Below are positions 36,776-46,202 of a DNA stretch of 50,391 bases, in pieces. Position 1 is the stretch's first letter, and the number at the start of each line of letters is the position of its first letter. Where the stretch lies: the IMG/VR virus record IMGVR_UViG_3300042402_001650, positions 1 through 50,391 of that record; one strand, given 5' to 3'. Origin of the DNA: a virus. A model generated the notes under the pieces. It ran no database searches. It was not told where the DNA came from and saw only the letters and a list, made by a program, of their open reading frames with translations. The position numbers were made by a program, and so were the translations under genes.

Positions 36776-39325
36776 TTAACTATCTACTTTGGAGCCAGCA
36801 CGCCATTGATGACACGACCAGTAGTTTGCTTTCCACTTTGGTCCAGGATTATCACATCCATGTCTTGCTCTGAAATTTGCTCTACGTTCAGGATCGTCAC
36901 GTTTGATTTCCATATTAGGATCACCAAAACGAACAATAACTACGTTGCCGTTTGGACCCATAGTGTACACGCCGAACTTCTTCGGACCATCAGGTGTTCT
37001 GAATGGATCATTCAACTTAACAGACTTACCTTGATATTCTGCTTCGTTTATAATTTTTTCCCAATCAACATCTTCCCCAATAGAATCCTTTTCACAATCA
37101 CCGCAACATGTTTCTTCAGATTGTCCTGGCGTATCTTTTGCATACTTCTTACGCAATTCATCTGTGCCCCACTCTAATGCTTCAGCGAATTTAGAAAACT
37201 CTTCGTTCTTACTACCTGCTTTTGATGCTAAGTCTTTATCTGCGCCGCCCCATGTACCTTTACCTTTGGTGATGAATGAGTTCACTCTAGCGAATGCCCA
37301 TTGCTGTGGTGTTGTTCCTGGACGATGACCACCTTTCCATGCAGCCATACCACGGTCATAAACTTGCTTTAGAATGCTGTATGATATGCCAGACTTCTCG
37401 GCTTTCTTTTTTAGACCTTCGACTTCTTCAACTAGACCTTGCAGTTCTTCATACGCTTCGCCTAGCTCTTCTTTTGTCATGTCTCTGATGCATTCGTACA
37501 CATCGACACCAGCAAATTCTGCTTCGTCTTCTTCACCCTCATCGTCTTCTGGCTCTTCCATTTCTTCTGGTTCGCCTAGATGATGAAATTCTAGATAATC
37601 TCTTGCGGTTGCAATATAGTCAACTGCTAAAGTAATCTTAGAAGTTACCCATGCTTCTGGTTCTTTTTCCATCATATCAAGACGCATTAGAATTTCTTCG
37701 GCATCGTCAATTAGATTGCTGAGTTCAATCTTAGCCATATACAAACCATCGGATTCTTCATCTTCCCAATCCGGTTCTTCTTCACCATTCTCACCTTCAT
37801 CTTCGTAAACAAATTCTTCACCAACATATTTTGCATAGTCGGCTTTCATTTGTGAAAGAGGCACTTTTGATAGTTGACCTTTTGTTGTATTGAACACATT
37901 GTTTGTTGTTACAATGTCCAACAATGTCATTAGAAGACTTTGGGTTGCTTCTCTTTCTGCTGGATTCAATACATCACCATTATCAATTTTTGCAATCGAA
38001 CGTTGAATGGTGTTCAACATTTTCTTGTCCGCAAGACCAAGACGAATCAACTGACCTAGACGACCCATTTCTTGTTTGTCTAATGCTTCACCGAACATCT
38101 CTTTATACTTCTTGGTGTGCTTAGACTGAGGCATGTCTTTTTCTCTTGCCTCTTTGTCACCTGGTGCATCTTTGTATGATGAAGAATCACTGTCGCTCTT
38201 CTTTGAATGTGCTTTGAAATGTGCATCACGGCTATCTTTAGTGTCTTTGTCTAGCCCTTTGTAATACTTTGCTGGCTGTGTACCCTCTTTACCGCCAACA
38301 TGTTTGTCTTGTGGTAGCTTTGGAGCCTCAAACAAATTATAGAACTTTTCATCAATTTCAGAATTGAAACTCTCTTGCTGATTAGCCGCTCTCTGACTTG
38401 CTTTGCGTTGAACTTCTGCTCTACGAACTTGTGGCAGAAGTCTTGATGCAATCTTACCAACAACCGGCATTAGCTTTTGAATTTTCTTATCAATGTCAAT
38501 CTTTTGACCAGGAGACATTGATGCATATCCTTTTCCTGAAGAATACCTTTGCTTCAGAAAATTGACAGCCATGCGTCTTGCTCTGCGATTTAGAACCTCA
38601 GGACTTGCAAAACGCTTCATTGCTCTTTGTCTTGCAACTGCAATCTTTGCTTTCATTCTGCGCAACTGCATAGCACGTTTTCTACGCCCTGCTAATGATA
38701 GCACCGCTTCGTTGATTTCTTCTTCTTCAAAAAAATCTGAGAAATTTTCGTTAACATTCATACCTTTTCTAACCGAATCAAATAACTGCTTTGCATCTTT
38801 GTCGGATAGCTTAGAGGGAACACCTTTTTTGAAATTTTCAAAATCGTTCATCTCCGCAAACTTTCGCATCTTTGAACCAGACATACCTTCTACTCCTTCC
38901 GCATCAGGGTCTCTTTCTCCTGCTGACACAATTTCTATTGAATTAAAATTATAATCTTTGCCATTGTACTTGTTCAGTAGAGTCTTGAATTCGGGGATTC
39001 TATCGCTACCTACAACTACAATAACATCTGAAAACTTGCCGTTTAGTTCATGAAAGACTTCGATAATGGTTCTCGCCGCAGAATTCTGCACGATATTACC
39101 GAACGCTTTCTTTGCAAACTTAACTTTAGTCGCAAAGTCTAATGGGTCTTTTTTGGGATTGACGCTGTGTGAAAGGTAAAGTTTTGCGGTAGCACCTTCA
39201 GATTGCGCTACTGACTTTAACTTATTGGCTAATTTTTCATGACCATTTGTCATCGGATTCATACGGCCGAACGATACGACCACTTTACCGCCTTTAGCCT
39301 CTAGCAGAGATTTGAAATTTTTCAT
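36776..39325 (-). CDS. Multidomain protein: adenylyltransferase-like N-domain plus DUF5824/DUF6321-like C-domains
   Basis: Residues about 12-185 hold a nucleotidyltransferase fold: VSFGRMNPMTNGHEKL (HxGH-like site, with TNGH) and MSGSKMRKFA (ISxTxxR-like), as in NMN/pantetheine adenylyltransferases. A basic linker rich in RR and KKSD follows. The region near 640-715 contains GHRPGTTPQQWAFARVNSFI (DUF5824-like). The C-terminal 90 residues with PFRTPDGPKKFGVYTMGPNG and FGDPNMEIKRDDPERRANF match DUF6321-like proteins. A fused enzyme and virion-associated protein is plausible. NAD metabolism is only a guess. Confidence 0.75.
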   Translation of the reverse strand: MKNFKSLLEAKGGKVVVSFGRMNPMTNGHEKLANKLKSVAQSEGATAKLYLSHSVNPKKDPLDFATKVKFAKKAFGNIVQNSAARTIIEVFHELNGKFSDVIVVVGSDRIPEFKTLLNKYNGKDYNFNSIEIVSAGERDPDAEGVEGMSGSKMRKFAEMNDFENFKKGVPSKLSDKDAKQLFDSVRKGMNVNENFSDFFEEEEINEAVLSLAGRRKRAMQLRRMKAKIAVARQRAMKRFASPEVLNRRARRMAVNFLKQRYSSGKGYASMSPGQKIDIDKKIQKLMPVVGKIASRLLPQVRRAEVQRKASQRAANQQESFNSEIDEKFYNLFEAPKLPQDKHVGGKEGTQPAKYYKGLDKDTKDSRDAHFKAHSKKSDSDSSSYKDAPGDKEAREKDMPQSKHTKKYKEMFGEALDKQEMGRLGQLIRLGLADKKMLNTIQRSIAKIDNGDVLNPAEREATQSLLMTLLDIVTTNNVFNTTKGQLSKVPLSQMKADYAKYVGEEFVYEDEGENGEEEPDWEDEESDGLYMAKIELSNLIDDAEEILMRLDMMEKEPEAWVTSKITLAVDYIATARDYLEFHHLGEPEEMEEPEDDEGEEDEAEFAGVDVYECIRDMTKEELGEAYEELQGLVEEVEGLKKKAEKSGISYSILKQVYDRGMAAWKGGHRPGTTPQQWAFARVNSFITKGKGTWGGADKDLASKAGSKNEEFSKFAEALEWGTDELRKKYAKDTPGQSEETCCGDCEKDSIGEDVDWEKIINEAEYQGKSVKLNDPFRTPDGPKKFGVYTMGPNGNVVIVRFGDPNMEIKRDDPERRANFRARHGCDNPGPKWKANYWSCHQWRAGSKVDS

Positions 39326-39381
39326 GGAGTTTTCCTTAGACTTATCCTAGCAGGTTTGCCATAGCCTAACTGCGCATATCT

Positions 39382-39389
39382 TTATTTAG
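39382..39389 (-). promoter_or_regulatory. Possible late promoter CTAAATAA
   Basis: The same octamer as at 873-880, 57 bases before the large multidomain gene. Position parallel supports function; sequence support is weak. Confidence 0.4.
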
Positions 39390-39396
39390 TATTTTA

Positions 39397-40452
39397 TTAC
39401 TTTGAATAGATGCCTTTTCCTACTTCTAGATAAAATTTAGCTTCATTTGCTGGCGGAGGTCTTAGTTTTGTTCGAAGTTGAAAGATTGCCGTGCCAGTCT
39501 TTTTATCAGCAAAGACTAAATTATTGCCATTTGATTGGGCAACTAGAGTAATGTTTTTTCTCAATTGATTGAAATATTCTACTGTGATTTCTTTAACTGC
39601 TCCAGACTGCACATCGACCACATCGGCTAAGTCTGAACCAAAAATACTTTTGCTTAAAAAATCTAATGCTTTATTTGTGAATGTTAGTTTGGTCGATTCT
39701 TTAATCATTTCTGCCTTTAAATCTCCGTACATCTGCTGAATCAAAGCAAACTTTGCAGCTTGTTCTGTGGGACCATTGAAAGGTTTTGCTAGTCTAACAT
39801 AATTTTCTTCAGCATCCCATTGAATGCCGATTGCTTTTGCAATGTCCAGCATACCGCGATAGGGCGACAAATTAGCAACTGTAACCGATTCTGATTTAAG
39901 AGAGAAAGGAAGCGAACCACTAATGATTTTCTTGTTAGTACCTTTTTTCATAGCATACACTTCTAAGGTAACATCACCTTTGATTTCACCGCCAGAAGAT
40001 TCGCCTGCAATACCGTCTGCAACAACGGTAAATGTAACTACTTCACCTACACTGTTGTTCAGAAAGTAATCAACTGCGGCATTTGCTCTGCGACTGAAAC
40101 TAGCGTTTTCAATTGCCTTGATAAGTTGATCAATCTTCTTATCGATCTTTCCAACGTCTTTTGACGATTTGTATAAAACATCAAACTCTTTGTCAAATGA
40201 CCCCTGTACAGATTCCGGTTTCAAACGCATTTCAAAATTGACATTAAAAAAGTCTGGAGGATTTTTAGCTCTTTGGCGCATATGTCCTTCGACCACTTTA
40301 TACTTGAAACGTCCTGTGCTGAACATCTTTGTGTCTACTTTAGAACGAATCTCATTTAACTTTCTTTTATCAACTTGACCATAGGCGAGATAGAGACTTA
40401 GGGCAATTGTAAAAATTCCCTCGATTACATCGCCTTCATTTAGTTTTGCCAT
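39397..40452 (-). CDS. Conserved T4-like protein, 351 aa
   Basis: ATG 40452 gives MAKLNEGDVIEGIFTIALSL, the typical start of a T4-like cyanophage family. The protein also has PPDFFNVNFEMRLKPESVQG, beta strands FTVVADGIAGESSGGEIKGD, and a C-terminal PPPANEAKFYLEVGKGIY. Function unknown. It abuts the KxDG protein with a 1-base gap, so the two are likely partners. Confidence 0.78.
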   Translation of the reverse strand: MAKLNEGDVIEGIFTIALSLYLAYGQVDKRKLNEIRSKVDTKMFSTGRFKYKVVEGHMRQRAKNPPDFFNVNFEMRLKPESVQGSFDKEFDVLYKSSKDVGKIDKKIDQLIKAIENASFSRRANAAVDYFLNNSVGEVVTFTVVADGIAGESSGGEIKGDVTLEVYAMKKGTNKKIISGSLPFSLKSESVTVANLSPYRGMLDIAKAIGIQWDAEENYVRLAKPFNGPTEQAAKFALIQQMYGDLKAEMIKESTKLTFTNKALDFLSKSIFGSDLADVVDVQSGAVKEITVEYFNQLRKNITLVAQSNGNNLVFADKKTGTAIFQLRTKLRPPPANEAKFYLEVGKGIYSK

Positions 40453-40453
40453 G

Positions 40454-41686
40454 TTATCTTTGCCATCCTTTAATGATATCCGGTGAAAAATTTGCATAAC
40501 TGAATTGAAGTCTATCAACCAGTTTTACTGCGTTACCAGACAAATGATCGATGGCAACGTAGCCCTCAACACCAGTCACTTTGTAACCATCTTTTGTCAG
40601 CAAGAATGTGTGAAGATTCTTCACTTCATCTAGTTTACTGATTAGAATTTTCTTAGCATCAACCAACAAGTTCATCACTGTGAAAATATTCACCAAGTCT
40701 CGTTTTGCTTTTGTAGTAAAGAACCCTAGCACGCCACTTGACTTTTCCCTAACTGCTTGTTTACCTTTTTCAGTCTTCTTGCTTTCTTCGTCTTTCTGAT
40801 ATTGCGTTTTTAGATAGTCTATTAGTTCGCCTACATGCCGGCTAGGGTTGTTAATCTTCTCTTGCGCTCTGACTTTCGTATTGTTGAATGTCTTGATTTT
40901 CATCAAGAGTTCTTCATTGTCCGAAATTCCGTTTAGTATCTTTGGATCGATTCTGTAAAATATTCTTCCTGCTTCGGAAAGTATGTCTGTAATTTCTTTT
41001 GTCTCATTCGCAGTCATTGTCGCTTTACCGGATACGTCTTTATAGTTTACATCGGTCGACCAAACATCTGCGCTTTTTGTTAATGTGCTGAGTATGTCTT
41101 TTCCGAAGACTGCTTTCATGTCTTCTAGTGTAGTGCCTTCATAAAACGTATGCCATACAATGCCAATTTTGGCTCTTTTTATCTCTTTTGCAAGTATGCT
41201 TTTTGCTGGAATAGCGTATACGATTGTATTTGGATGAAATGTGATGTACTCGTCTCCATCGATAGTTGCATTTTTGATATCGCTTGAGGTGAAAAGCAAA
41301 TCGCCTTGAATGACGTTGGTAATTCCTAGCTTAGGAAGGTGCGCTAAACACGCTTTTAGCTTTTCTGCTAGGTCTCCTGAGGTGTCGGAATCAATTTCTG
41401 CGTTTGTTTTGTATAATTTTGGGTTCTTATTAAAGATTCCCTTCTTTGCGACAAAGAATTTTCCGTCTGAAGGGTCTTTTCCGGCAAAAACTGCTGGTGC
41501 GCCATCCCATTTTACTGTGATTGACACTTTCTTTTCAGAATGACCTGCTAACATATCTCTGACTGCTCTGAGATAGTTAATTGCTGATCTGGTACCTTCG
41601 ACGCCAGCATTTAAAACAAAATCTTCCATATGCTCCATGTGAAGATTTTTTTGCTCTGCGATATATTCTTTGAATTTTATGTGCAT
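40454..41686 (-). CDS. DUF6267-type protein with nucleotidyltransferase-like KxDG motif
   Basis: Sequence MEHMEDFVLNAGVEGTRSAI, VTVKWDGAPAVFAGKDPSDG type motif I (here ITVKWDGAPAVF), GKFFVAKKGIFNKNPKLYKT, and IQGDLLF. KxDG is the lysine motif of DNA/RNA ligases and capping enzymes; VIQGDLLF could be motif III. The remainder (residues 200-410) is helical and charged. DUF6267 relatives are common in T4-like phages with no assigned function. An adenylyltransferase/ligase role is my inference. A late promoter and terminator overlap its upstream end. Confidence 0.75.
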   Translation of the reverse strand: MHIKFKEYIAEQKNLHMEHMEDFVLNAGVEGTRSAINYLRAVRDMLAGHSEKKVSITVKWDGAPAVFAGKDPSDGKFFVAKKGIFNKNPKLYKTNAEIDSDTSGDLAEKLKACLAHLPKLGITNVIQGDLLFTSSDIKNATIDGDEYITFHPNTIVYAIPAKSILAKEIKRAKIGIVWHTFYEGTTLEDMKAVFGKDILSTLTKSADVWSTDVNYKDVSGKATMTANETKEITDILSEAGRIFYRIDPKILNGISDNEELLMKIKTFNNTKVRAQEKINNPSRHVGELIDYLKTQYQKDEESKKTEKGKQAVREKSSGVLGFFTTKAKRDLVNIFTVMNLLVDAKKILISKLDEVKNLHTFLLTKDGYKVTGVEGYVAIDHLSGNAVKLVDRLQFSYANFSPDIIKGWQR

Positions 41687-41692
41687 AAAACG

Positions 41693-41718
41693 AAAAAGCC
41701 TGTTGTGTTAACAGGCTT
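41693..41718 (-). terminator. Intrinsic terminator
   Basis: On the minus strand AGCCTGTT pairs with AACAGGCT around a short loop and is followed by TTTTT. It ends the transcript of the gene at 41738-42073. Confidence 0.75.
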
Positions 41719-41725
41719 ATTTATA
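41718..41725 (-). promoter_or_regulatory. Late promoter TATAAATA overlapping the terminator
   Basis: Exact TATAAATA directly before the terminator hairpin and about 35 bases upstream of the DUF6267-type gene. Any RNA starting here would begin near the hairpin base. Confidence 0.55.
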
Positions 41726-41737
41726 AGATTTGAAAAC

Positions 41738-42073
41738 TTATCTTCGCATTGATGCTTGATCCTTTGCGTCATCCGTACTAAAAATAGGCACCGCATTTGA
41801 TTTGTGCAGAGTTCCGATGCCGATCATAGCGGTGCCAGTATAAACTTTTCCATGAATAGGTTTAGTAGCAACTCCCATACTGGTATTTAGGCTAGGAATT
41901 TTAGGTGTTTCACGAACGAAAGACTTAGCAGGTTTCCATGCTTCAACTTTAGTATTGACTGACTTTTTTGAAGTATATTTCGAGAGTAGTTGTTCCCAGG
42001 ATGTGCGAAGTTCTCGCTCTTTCGATGTACTATTCTTACGCTTCTTGGACTTTTGGTAAGTGTGAATAATCAT
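41738..42073 (-). CDS. Conserved phage protein with SLNTSMGVATKP motif
   Basis: MIIHTYQKSKKRKNSTSKER, basic N-terminus, then ETPKIPSLNTSMGVATKPIH, GTAMIGIGTLHKSNAVPIF, and the end DQASMRR. I know this motif order from many phages as a short conserved protein of unknown role. It has its own sigma70 promoter upstream and a terminator downstream, so it is a single-gene transcript. Confidence 0.8.
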   Translation of the reverse strand: MIIHTYQKSKKRKNSTSKERELRTSWEQLLSKYTSKKSVNTKVEAWKPAKSFVRETPKIPSLNTSMGVATKPIHGKVYTGTAMIGIGTLHKSNAVPIFSTDDAKDQASMRR

Positions 42074-42098
42074 GGCAAACTCCTAGACAGATACTACA

Positions 42099-42127
42099 AG
42101 TATATCATAGAATGTTTGCCATGTCAA
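42099..42127 (-). promoter_or_regulatory. Sigma70-type promoter
   Basis: TTGACA (42122-42127), 17 bases, TATACT (42099-42104), 25 bases before the gene at 42073. Confidence 0.7.
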
Positions 42128-42128
42128 G

Positions 42129-43541
42129 TCAAACCTTGAAGTTTTTGAAGTTTCTTTCCGCTTTCATTCGATTGCCAAAACCAGACTTATCGAACATTGG
42201 CTTGTCTTCTTCTTTTGCCACCTGGCCACTATCATGAATGTGGGCTTGTGCTGAAGATTCTACATCATATAGTTTCATCTTAGCACGATCAACACCAACA
42301 ACAAATCGCTTGTTAGTGTCTGGACTGCTATATCGATTCTTCAATTGCTTGACTAGAATCTGGTTCAAGTCGGACAGTTCTTCTGTCGCAATCAAAGCAA
42401 ACATGAAATCTGCGGTTGCTGGAAGACCAAACGATTCTGAAGTGTCGGTGATTTCAACATCAGAGTTTGAGTAACCGCCTCTAGTTGTTTGTGTAGCAGA
42501 AATGATAGGCACCCTAAACTCAACTGCAAGACCCCGTAATTCTTCTGCAATCGCTTTGATGTATGTGTAAGAGTTGATACTTGCACCCATCTTCATTCTG
42601 GCGCTGGCGCAGATATTCAGATAATCGATATAGATTACATCAGGATTGAATTGTCGCTTCAATCTGAGTTCATTCAGCAAATGCTTGAAGTGACCAACAT
42701 TAGCAGATGCGGTTGGATACTCTTTGATGATGAGTTTGCCCATTGTCTTTTCGCGAACCTTTTCGATCTTCTTCATATAAGATTCTTTTGGCATTGCAAT
42801 AAGTTTGTCCAAATCAATGTTCATCAAGTTAGCATCAATTCGTTCAGCAATTCGCTCTTCTGCCATTTCAAGAGTGATGTACAAGACATTCTTACCCATC
42901 ATCAAATGTGATGCAGCACAGTGACACATGAACAATGACTTGCCAACGCCAGTGCCAGCAAGAATAATGTTCAAAGTTTTTTCAGGTAAGCCACCTTTGG
43001 TGATCTTGTTGAAATAGTCTAGGTCGAATGGTAGTCGCCTTTCAACTTTATGGTAGAATTCATATCTATTTTCGGCGTCACCAATAAAATCATGACCAAC
43101 GTGATTATCAAAAGAAATAGCAAGCGCATCGGATAATATGGTCGGAATCGACCCCTTGTCTAGTTTTGTATTTTTACCATCAAGGATAGTGATGGACTCC
43201 ATGATTGCATTGTAGACTGCTTTTTCTTGACAAAACTTTTCAGTCTGATCCAATAACCATTCAGAATCACTTTTAGTAAACTCCGACTGCTTAATTTCAT
43301 TCAATGTAATCAGAGTTTTCTTGTATTCGCTATCGTTTAGCCCATCCTTCTTTTCTATATCAATCTCTACTGCTTCATATGTCGGTAAAGAGTTGTACTT
43401 GTGAATGTAAGTTGTGATTTCATCAAACAGGTTTTTTTCAGAAACATCCGAGAAATAATCGGACTTCAAGAATGGTAGAATCTTTCTTGCGTAGTCCTCA
43501 TCATTCAGTAGATGTTTCAGAATCTTCTTTTCTATGCTCAT
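42129..43541 (-). CDS. 41: Replicative DnaB-type helicase (T4 gp41-like)
   Basis: The RecA-fold core has Walker A AGTGVGKS (about residues 195-202), Walker B DVIYIDYLN (near 300), ISATQTTRGG (H3-like) and an arginine-finger region KNRYSSPDTNKRF. The N-terminal 150 residues are the helical linker/primase-binding domain. 470 aa is normal. Unwinds the fork and loads the gp61-type primase. Overlaps the upstream gene by 41 bases. Confidence 0.93.
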   Translation of the reverse strand: MSIEKKILKHLLNDEDYARKILPFLKSDYFSDVSEKNLFDEITTYIHKYNSLPTYEAVEIDIEKKDGLNDSEYKKTLITLNEIKQSEFTKSDSEWLLDQTEKFCQEKAVYNAIMESITILDGKNTKLDKGSIPTILSDALAISFDNHVGHDFIGDAENRYEFYHKVERRLPFDLDYFNKITKGGLPEKTLNIILAGTGVGKSLFMCHCAASHLMMGKNVLYITLEMAEERIAERIDANLMNIDLDKLIAMPKESYMKKIEKVREKTMGKLIIKEYPTASANVGHFKHLLNELRLKRQFNPDVIYIDYLNICASARMKMGASINSYTYIKAIAEELRGLAVEFRVPIISATQTTRGGYSNSDVEITDTSESFGLPATADFMFALIATEELSDLNQILVKQLKNRYSSPDTNKRFVVGVDRAKMKLYDVESSAQAHIHDSGQVAKEEDKPMFDKSGFGNRMKAERNFKNFKV

Positions 43542-43836
43542 TCAAATACCTTTTTTCCGCTTCAATCAGCGCACTGTATAGTATATCATTTAAAATCTCT
43601 CCAAGCAAGACTTCAAATTTTTCTTTTACTTCAGAAGATTCTATTTTTGGATTATTGTGAACGGTATAATCAAATGAAATTGTTGCCGAATCATTTTCTT
43701 CATTGACATTGATTGTACCAAAGGTGAATTCGATGCCAGAAAATTCGCCATCAATAACTCGTACTGTTGCAAGATCATCTGGCTTTGAGTAGTCACTTTT
43801 GTCAATAAACTCATAGATTTTATTCTGCGGATTCAT
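43501..43836 (-). CDS. Small conserved protein between UvsX and helicase
   Basis: 111 aa, acidic: [20 protein letters not shown], a [20 protein letters not shown] beta region and a helical C-end. Overlaps helicase and UvsX on both sides, so it belongs to the recombination/replication string. Family not recognised; could be a regulator or loader-associated protein. Confidence 0.7.
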   Translation of the reverse strand: MNPQNKIYEFIDKSDYSKPDDLATVRVIDGEFSGIEFTFGTINVNEENDSATISFDYTVHNNPKIESSEVKEKFEVLLGEILNDILYSALIEAEKRYLNEHRKEDSETSTE

Positions 43837-44893
43837 CTACCAACTCCTCTTCACTGTCATCAGTACCTCTCAAACTTTCTTGACCATACAAGAATTCTTT
43901 CTTGCAAGCATCATCAATCAAATCCAAGAGTTCTTTGGTCCAGTATTTTTCTGGGTCCTCATTGATTGATTTTCCGAAAACTTTTGTTCCGTCTGGTAGT
44001 TCGTATCGTGTAGAGACTTTCTTGATGATGTTATATTTTTCTGCAATTTCAAGTAATCCATAGTATCGATCCAATCCTTTGTCATAGGTAATTCTGACTT
44101 CCACATTTTTATTTTCCTTAGTCAAACGACTCTTGTAGAGTTTGGCTTTTACAATGTTGCCAACAACTTCAGTGCCGTCTTTGTCTTTCTTCTTAGACAA
44201 ATAAACGATTGTAGATGCAGTATATTTTAGACCAGATCCACCAGACATTTCTTTTGTGGGAATGTATGCACCAACAACATCATAAACATGATTGGTTACG
44301 ATAAGAGGAACATTGATCTTTGCAAGTTTAAGATTTAAAACACGAAAGGTTGCTTTAAGTGTAGCACTCTTTGTCATGTCTTTAGTTTCTTTACCTTCTG
44401 ATGTATCTTCCATTTCTTTAGTAGAAGACAACTGCCCCATAGAATCGAGAACCATCATCATTGGCTTACGCTTTGCTTCAGCTTGAGCAGAGTACTTGTC
44501 TATGATTTGCAATGCCGTATGGCGAAACTTTTGAATTGTGTCTGGTTCTGAGATAACAATACGTTTGGTGTCAATGCCTCTTTGATCCATCATTGATTTC
44601 GTAACTGCGGCTTCAGTATCAAAATAGATCACACCACCATCAGGATGATCATCTAGAAACTGTTTGACAACACCTAGAACAAAAAATGTTTTACCTGTAG
44701 CAGATTCGCCTGCAAATGCGGTTACCTTATTATTAGGTACGCCGCCGAAAATACTACCAGATAAAAGAGCATTAAGAGCATACGAACCAGTATCAATACA
44801 CCCACTATACTCAGCAGACGCTGTACCGTCTGCCAAAATTTTTGTATCTTCATCTTTCAACTGTTCAACTAAATCTGTAAAAAAATTACCCAT
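43820..44893 (-). CDS. uvsX: UvsX-type RecA recombinase
   Basis: Walker A GESATGKT (residues 62-69), Walker [10 protein letters not shown], and the DNA loops around [10 protein letters not shown] and [17 protein letters not shown]. 357 aa as in T4 UvsX (about 391). It drives recombination-dependent replication and repair, likely with a UvsY-like mediator encoded elsewhere. Confidence 0.95.
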   Translation of the reverse strand: MGNFFTDLVEQLKDEDTKILADGTASAEYSGCIDTGSYALNALLSGSIFGGVPNNKVTAFAGESATGKTFFVLGVVKQFLDDHPDGGVIYFDTEAAVTKSMMDQRGIDTKRIVISEPDTIQKFRHTALQIIDKYSAQAEAKRKPMMMVLDSMGQLSSTKEMEDTSEGKETKDMTKSATLKATFRVLNLKLAKINVPLIVTNHVYDVVGAYIPTKEMSGGSGLKYTASTIVYLSKKKDKDGTEVVGNIVKAKLYKSRLTKENKNVEVRITYDKGLDRYYGLLEIAEKYNIIKKVSTRYELPDGTKVFGKSINEDPEKYWTKELLDLIDDACKKEFLYGQESLRGTDDSEEELVDESAE

Positions 44894-44910
44894 AATTTAC
44901 CTCACTTTAT

Positions 44911-45798
44911 TTACATAGAATCTTGATCTCTATGATATAATCTTGTTGCATTCATTATTTCATCTTTGTTCATAGGAACAGGATCAAGAGAAGTCATATT
45001 AATTTTTGACTCCACAACTTTAGGTTCATCACTTTCGTCTTTCGGCTCCAATAGCTTATTCAAGTTATAGTTGCCTGCGATGACCATAAGTACTGCCAGA
45101 GGATCAAATACTAACACCAACAATATTATAACAAATCTGACAGCAGAATCCAAGTGATTCTTTGCATCTTCACCATAAATTAATTCTGCAATGTACTTTA
45201 ATGGACCTACTTCTGCTTCCACTTTCCGTACTTCTGTTCGAAGTGGCGATGATTCTTCACGAAGAGAAGCAATAAGTTTTTGGTTGGCTTCAATTTCCTT
45301 GGCCACATTATTCCTATCCCTAGATTGATTCGAACGAATAGCCATGGATCGTGCCGCACCTTGTTCTGTTGTGCTTCGTGCCAAGACTTGTTCAACTGCC
45401 TCATCCATCTGTTTAAGTTGGCGACGGAAAGTCTCAATATTCCCCTCCGCAACCTTAATCTTCTCATCATATATTGCCACTTTTGCTATAGTCTCTACTG
45501 TTCCAGAAGTTTGATCAATGTGCGCTTTAGAAAGATATCCAAAGATACCCAATGAAGTAATTAACATCAACACCATAACTGCTGTGGTGAAATAGTACTT
45601 CAATGCTTTTGGTGCATCTGTCCAATTTCTATAGAGCCAACTTACAGTTACTAACTTGGCAACTTCAAGTGACGCACCCATGATTGCAACTGGTATAGCC
45701 GCAGCCGCAAAAATAGCAATTAAGCCTACAATAGAATAGTAGGCGGCAATTGCTGATAGTGCAAATGCGGTTAGAAAAAGTATGACAACAAAAAACAT
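44911..45798 (-). CDS. Conserved phage membrane protein with periplasmic/cytoplasmic coiled coil
   Basis: Four hydrophobic segments (FFVVILFLTAFALSAIAAYY, LIAIFAAAAIPVAIMGASL, YYFTTAVMVLMLITSLGIF, and FVIILLVLVFDPLAVLMVIA) surround a coiled coil (residues about 105-200). The SLEVAKLVTVSWLYRNW motif is shared by T4-like marine phages. Function unknown. It could act in membrane-bound replication or superinfection, given its place between polymerase and uvsX. Confidence 0.78.
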   Translation of the reverse strand: MFFVVILFLTAFALSAIAAYYSIVGLIAIFAAAAIPVAIMGASLEVAKLVTVSWLYRNWTDAPKALKYYFTTAVMVLMLITSLGIFGYLSKAHIDQTSGTVETIAKVAIYDEKIKVAEGNIETFRRQLKQMDEAVEQVLARSTTEQGAARSMAIRSNQSRDRNNVAKEIEANQKLIASLREESSPLRTEVRKVEAEVGPLKYIAELIYGEDAKNHLDSAVRFVIILLVLVFDPLAVLMVIAGNYNLNKLLEPKDESDEPKVVESKINMTSLDPVPMNKDEIMNATRLYHRDQDSM

Positions 45799-46202
45799 TA
45801 CACGCCTCTAGTGAGTGCTAGAATCTTATCTATCTGCTCTTGAATTTTCTCTTTACGATTAGGCCAGTAGATATATTCTTTGTCTGTGTTTTTCATCAGA
45901 TTCACCAGCAAAGGCATGATAAGTTTTTCTACTTCGGTTAATCTAAACTTAACAGTTTCTTCTAACTGCACACGCTTAGAATCTAGCCCAAATTTTTCTT
46001 GATTGTACATGTCAAGCATAGCATCAATCTTTGCTTCAAGTCTAGTAATGCTTTCACTTGATGCTGAAACAGTATCTTTGATGACTTTTGTTTCTAAGGT
46101 GGTTTCATCTACCACCTGCTTTACTTCCAATTCATCGACCGCACTAAAACCAAAGTCCTCTTGCGCACGAATCATTAAATATTCTTGTGGTATTGTACTC
46201 AT
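45798..46202 (-). CDS. Conserved coiled-coil protein next to DNA polymerase
   Basis: ATG 46202 overlaps the polymerase stop as ATGA. MSTIPQEYLMIRAQEDFGFS is followed by a heptad region (LEAKIDAMLDMY, VKFRLTEVEKLIMPLL) and a C-terminal YIYWPNRKEKIQEQIDKILAL. Seen in T4-like phages in this position; function unknown, possibly a polymerase accessory. Confidence 0.75.
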   Translation of the reverse strand: MSTIPQEYLMIRAQEDFGFSAVDELEVKQVVDETTLETKVIKDTVSASSESITRLEAKIDAMLDMYNQEKFGLDSKRVQLEETVKFRLTEVEKLIMPLLVNLMKNTDKEYIYWPNRKEKIQEQIDKILALTRGV

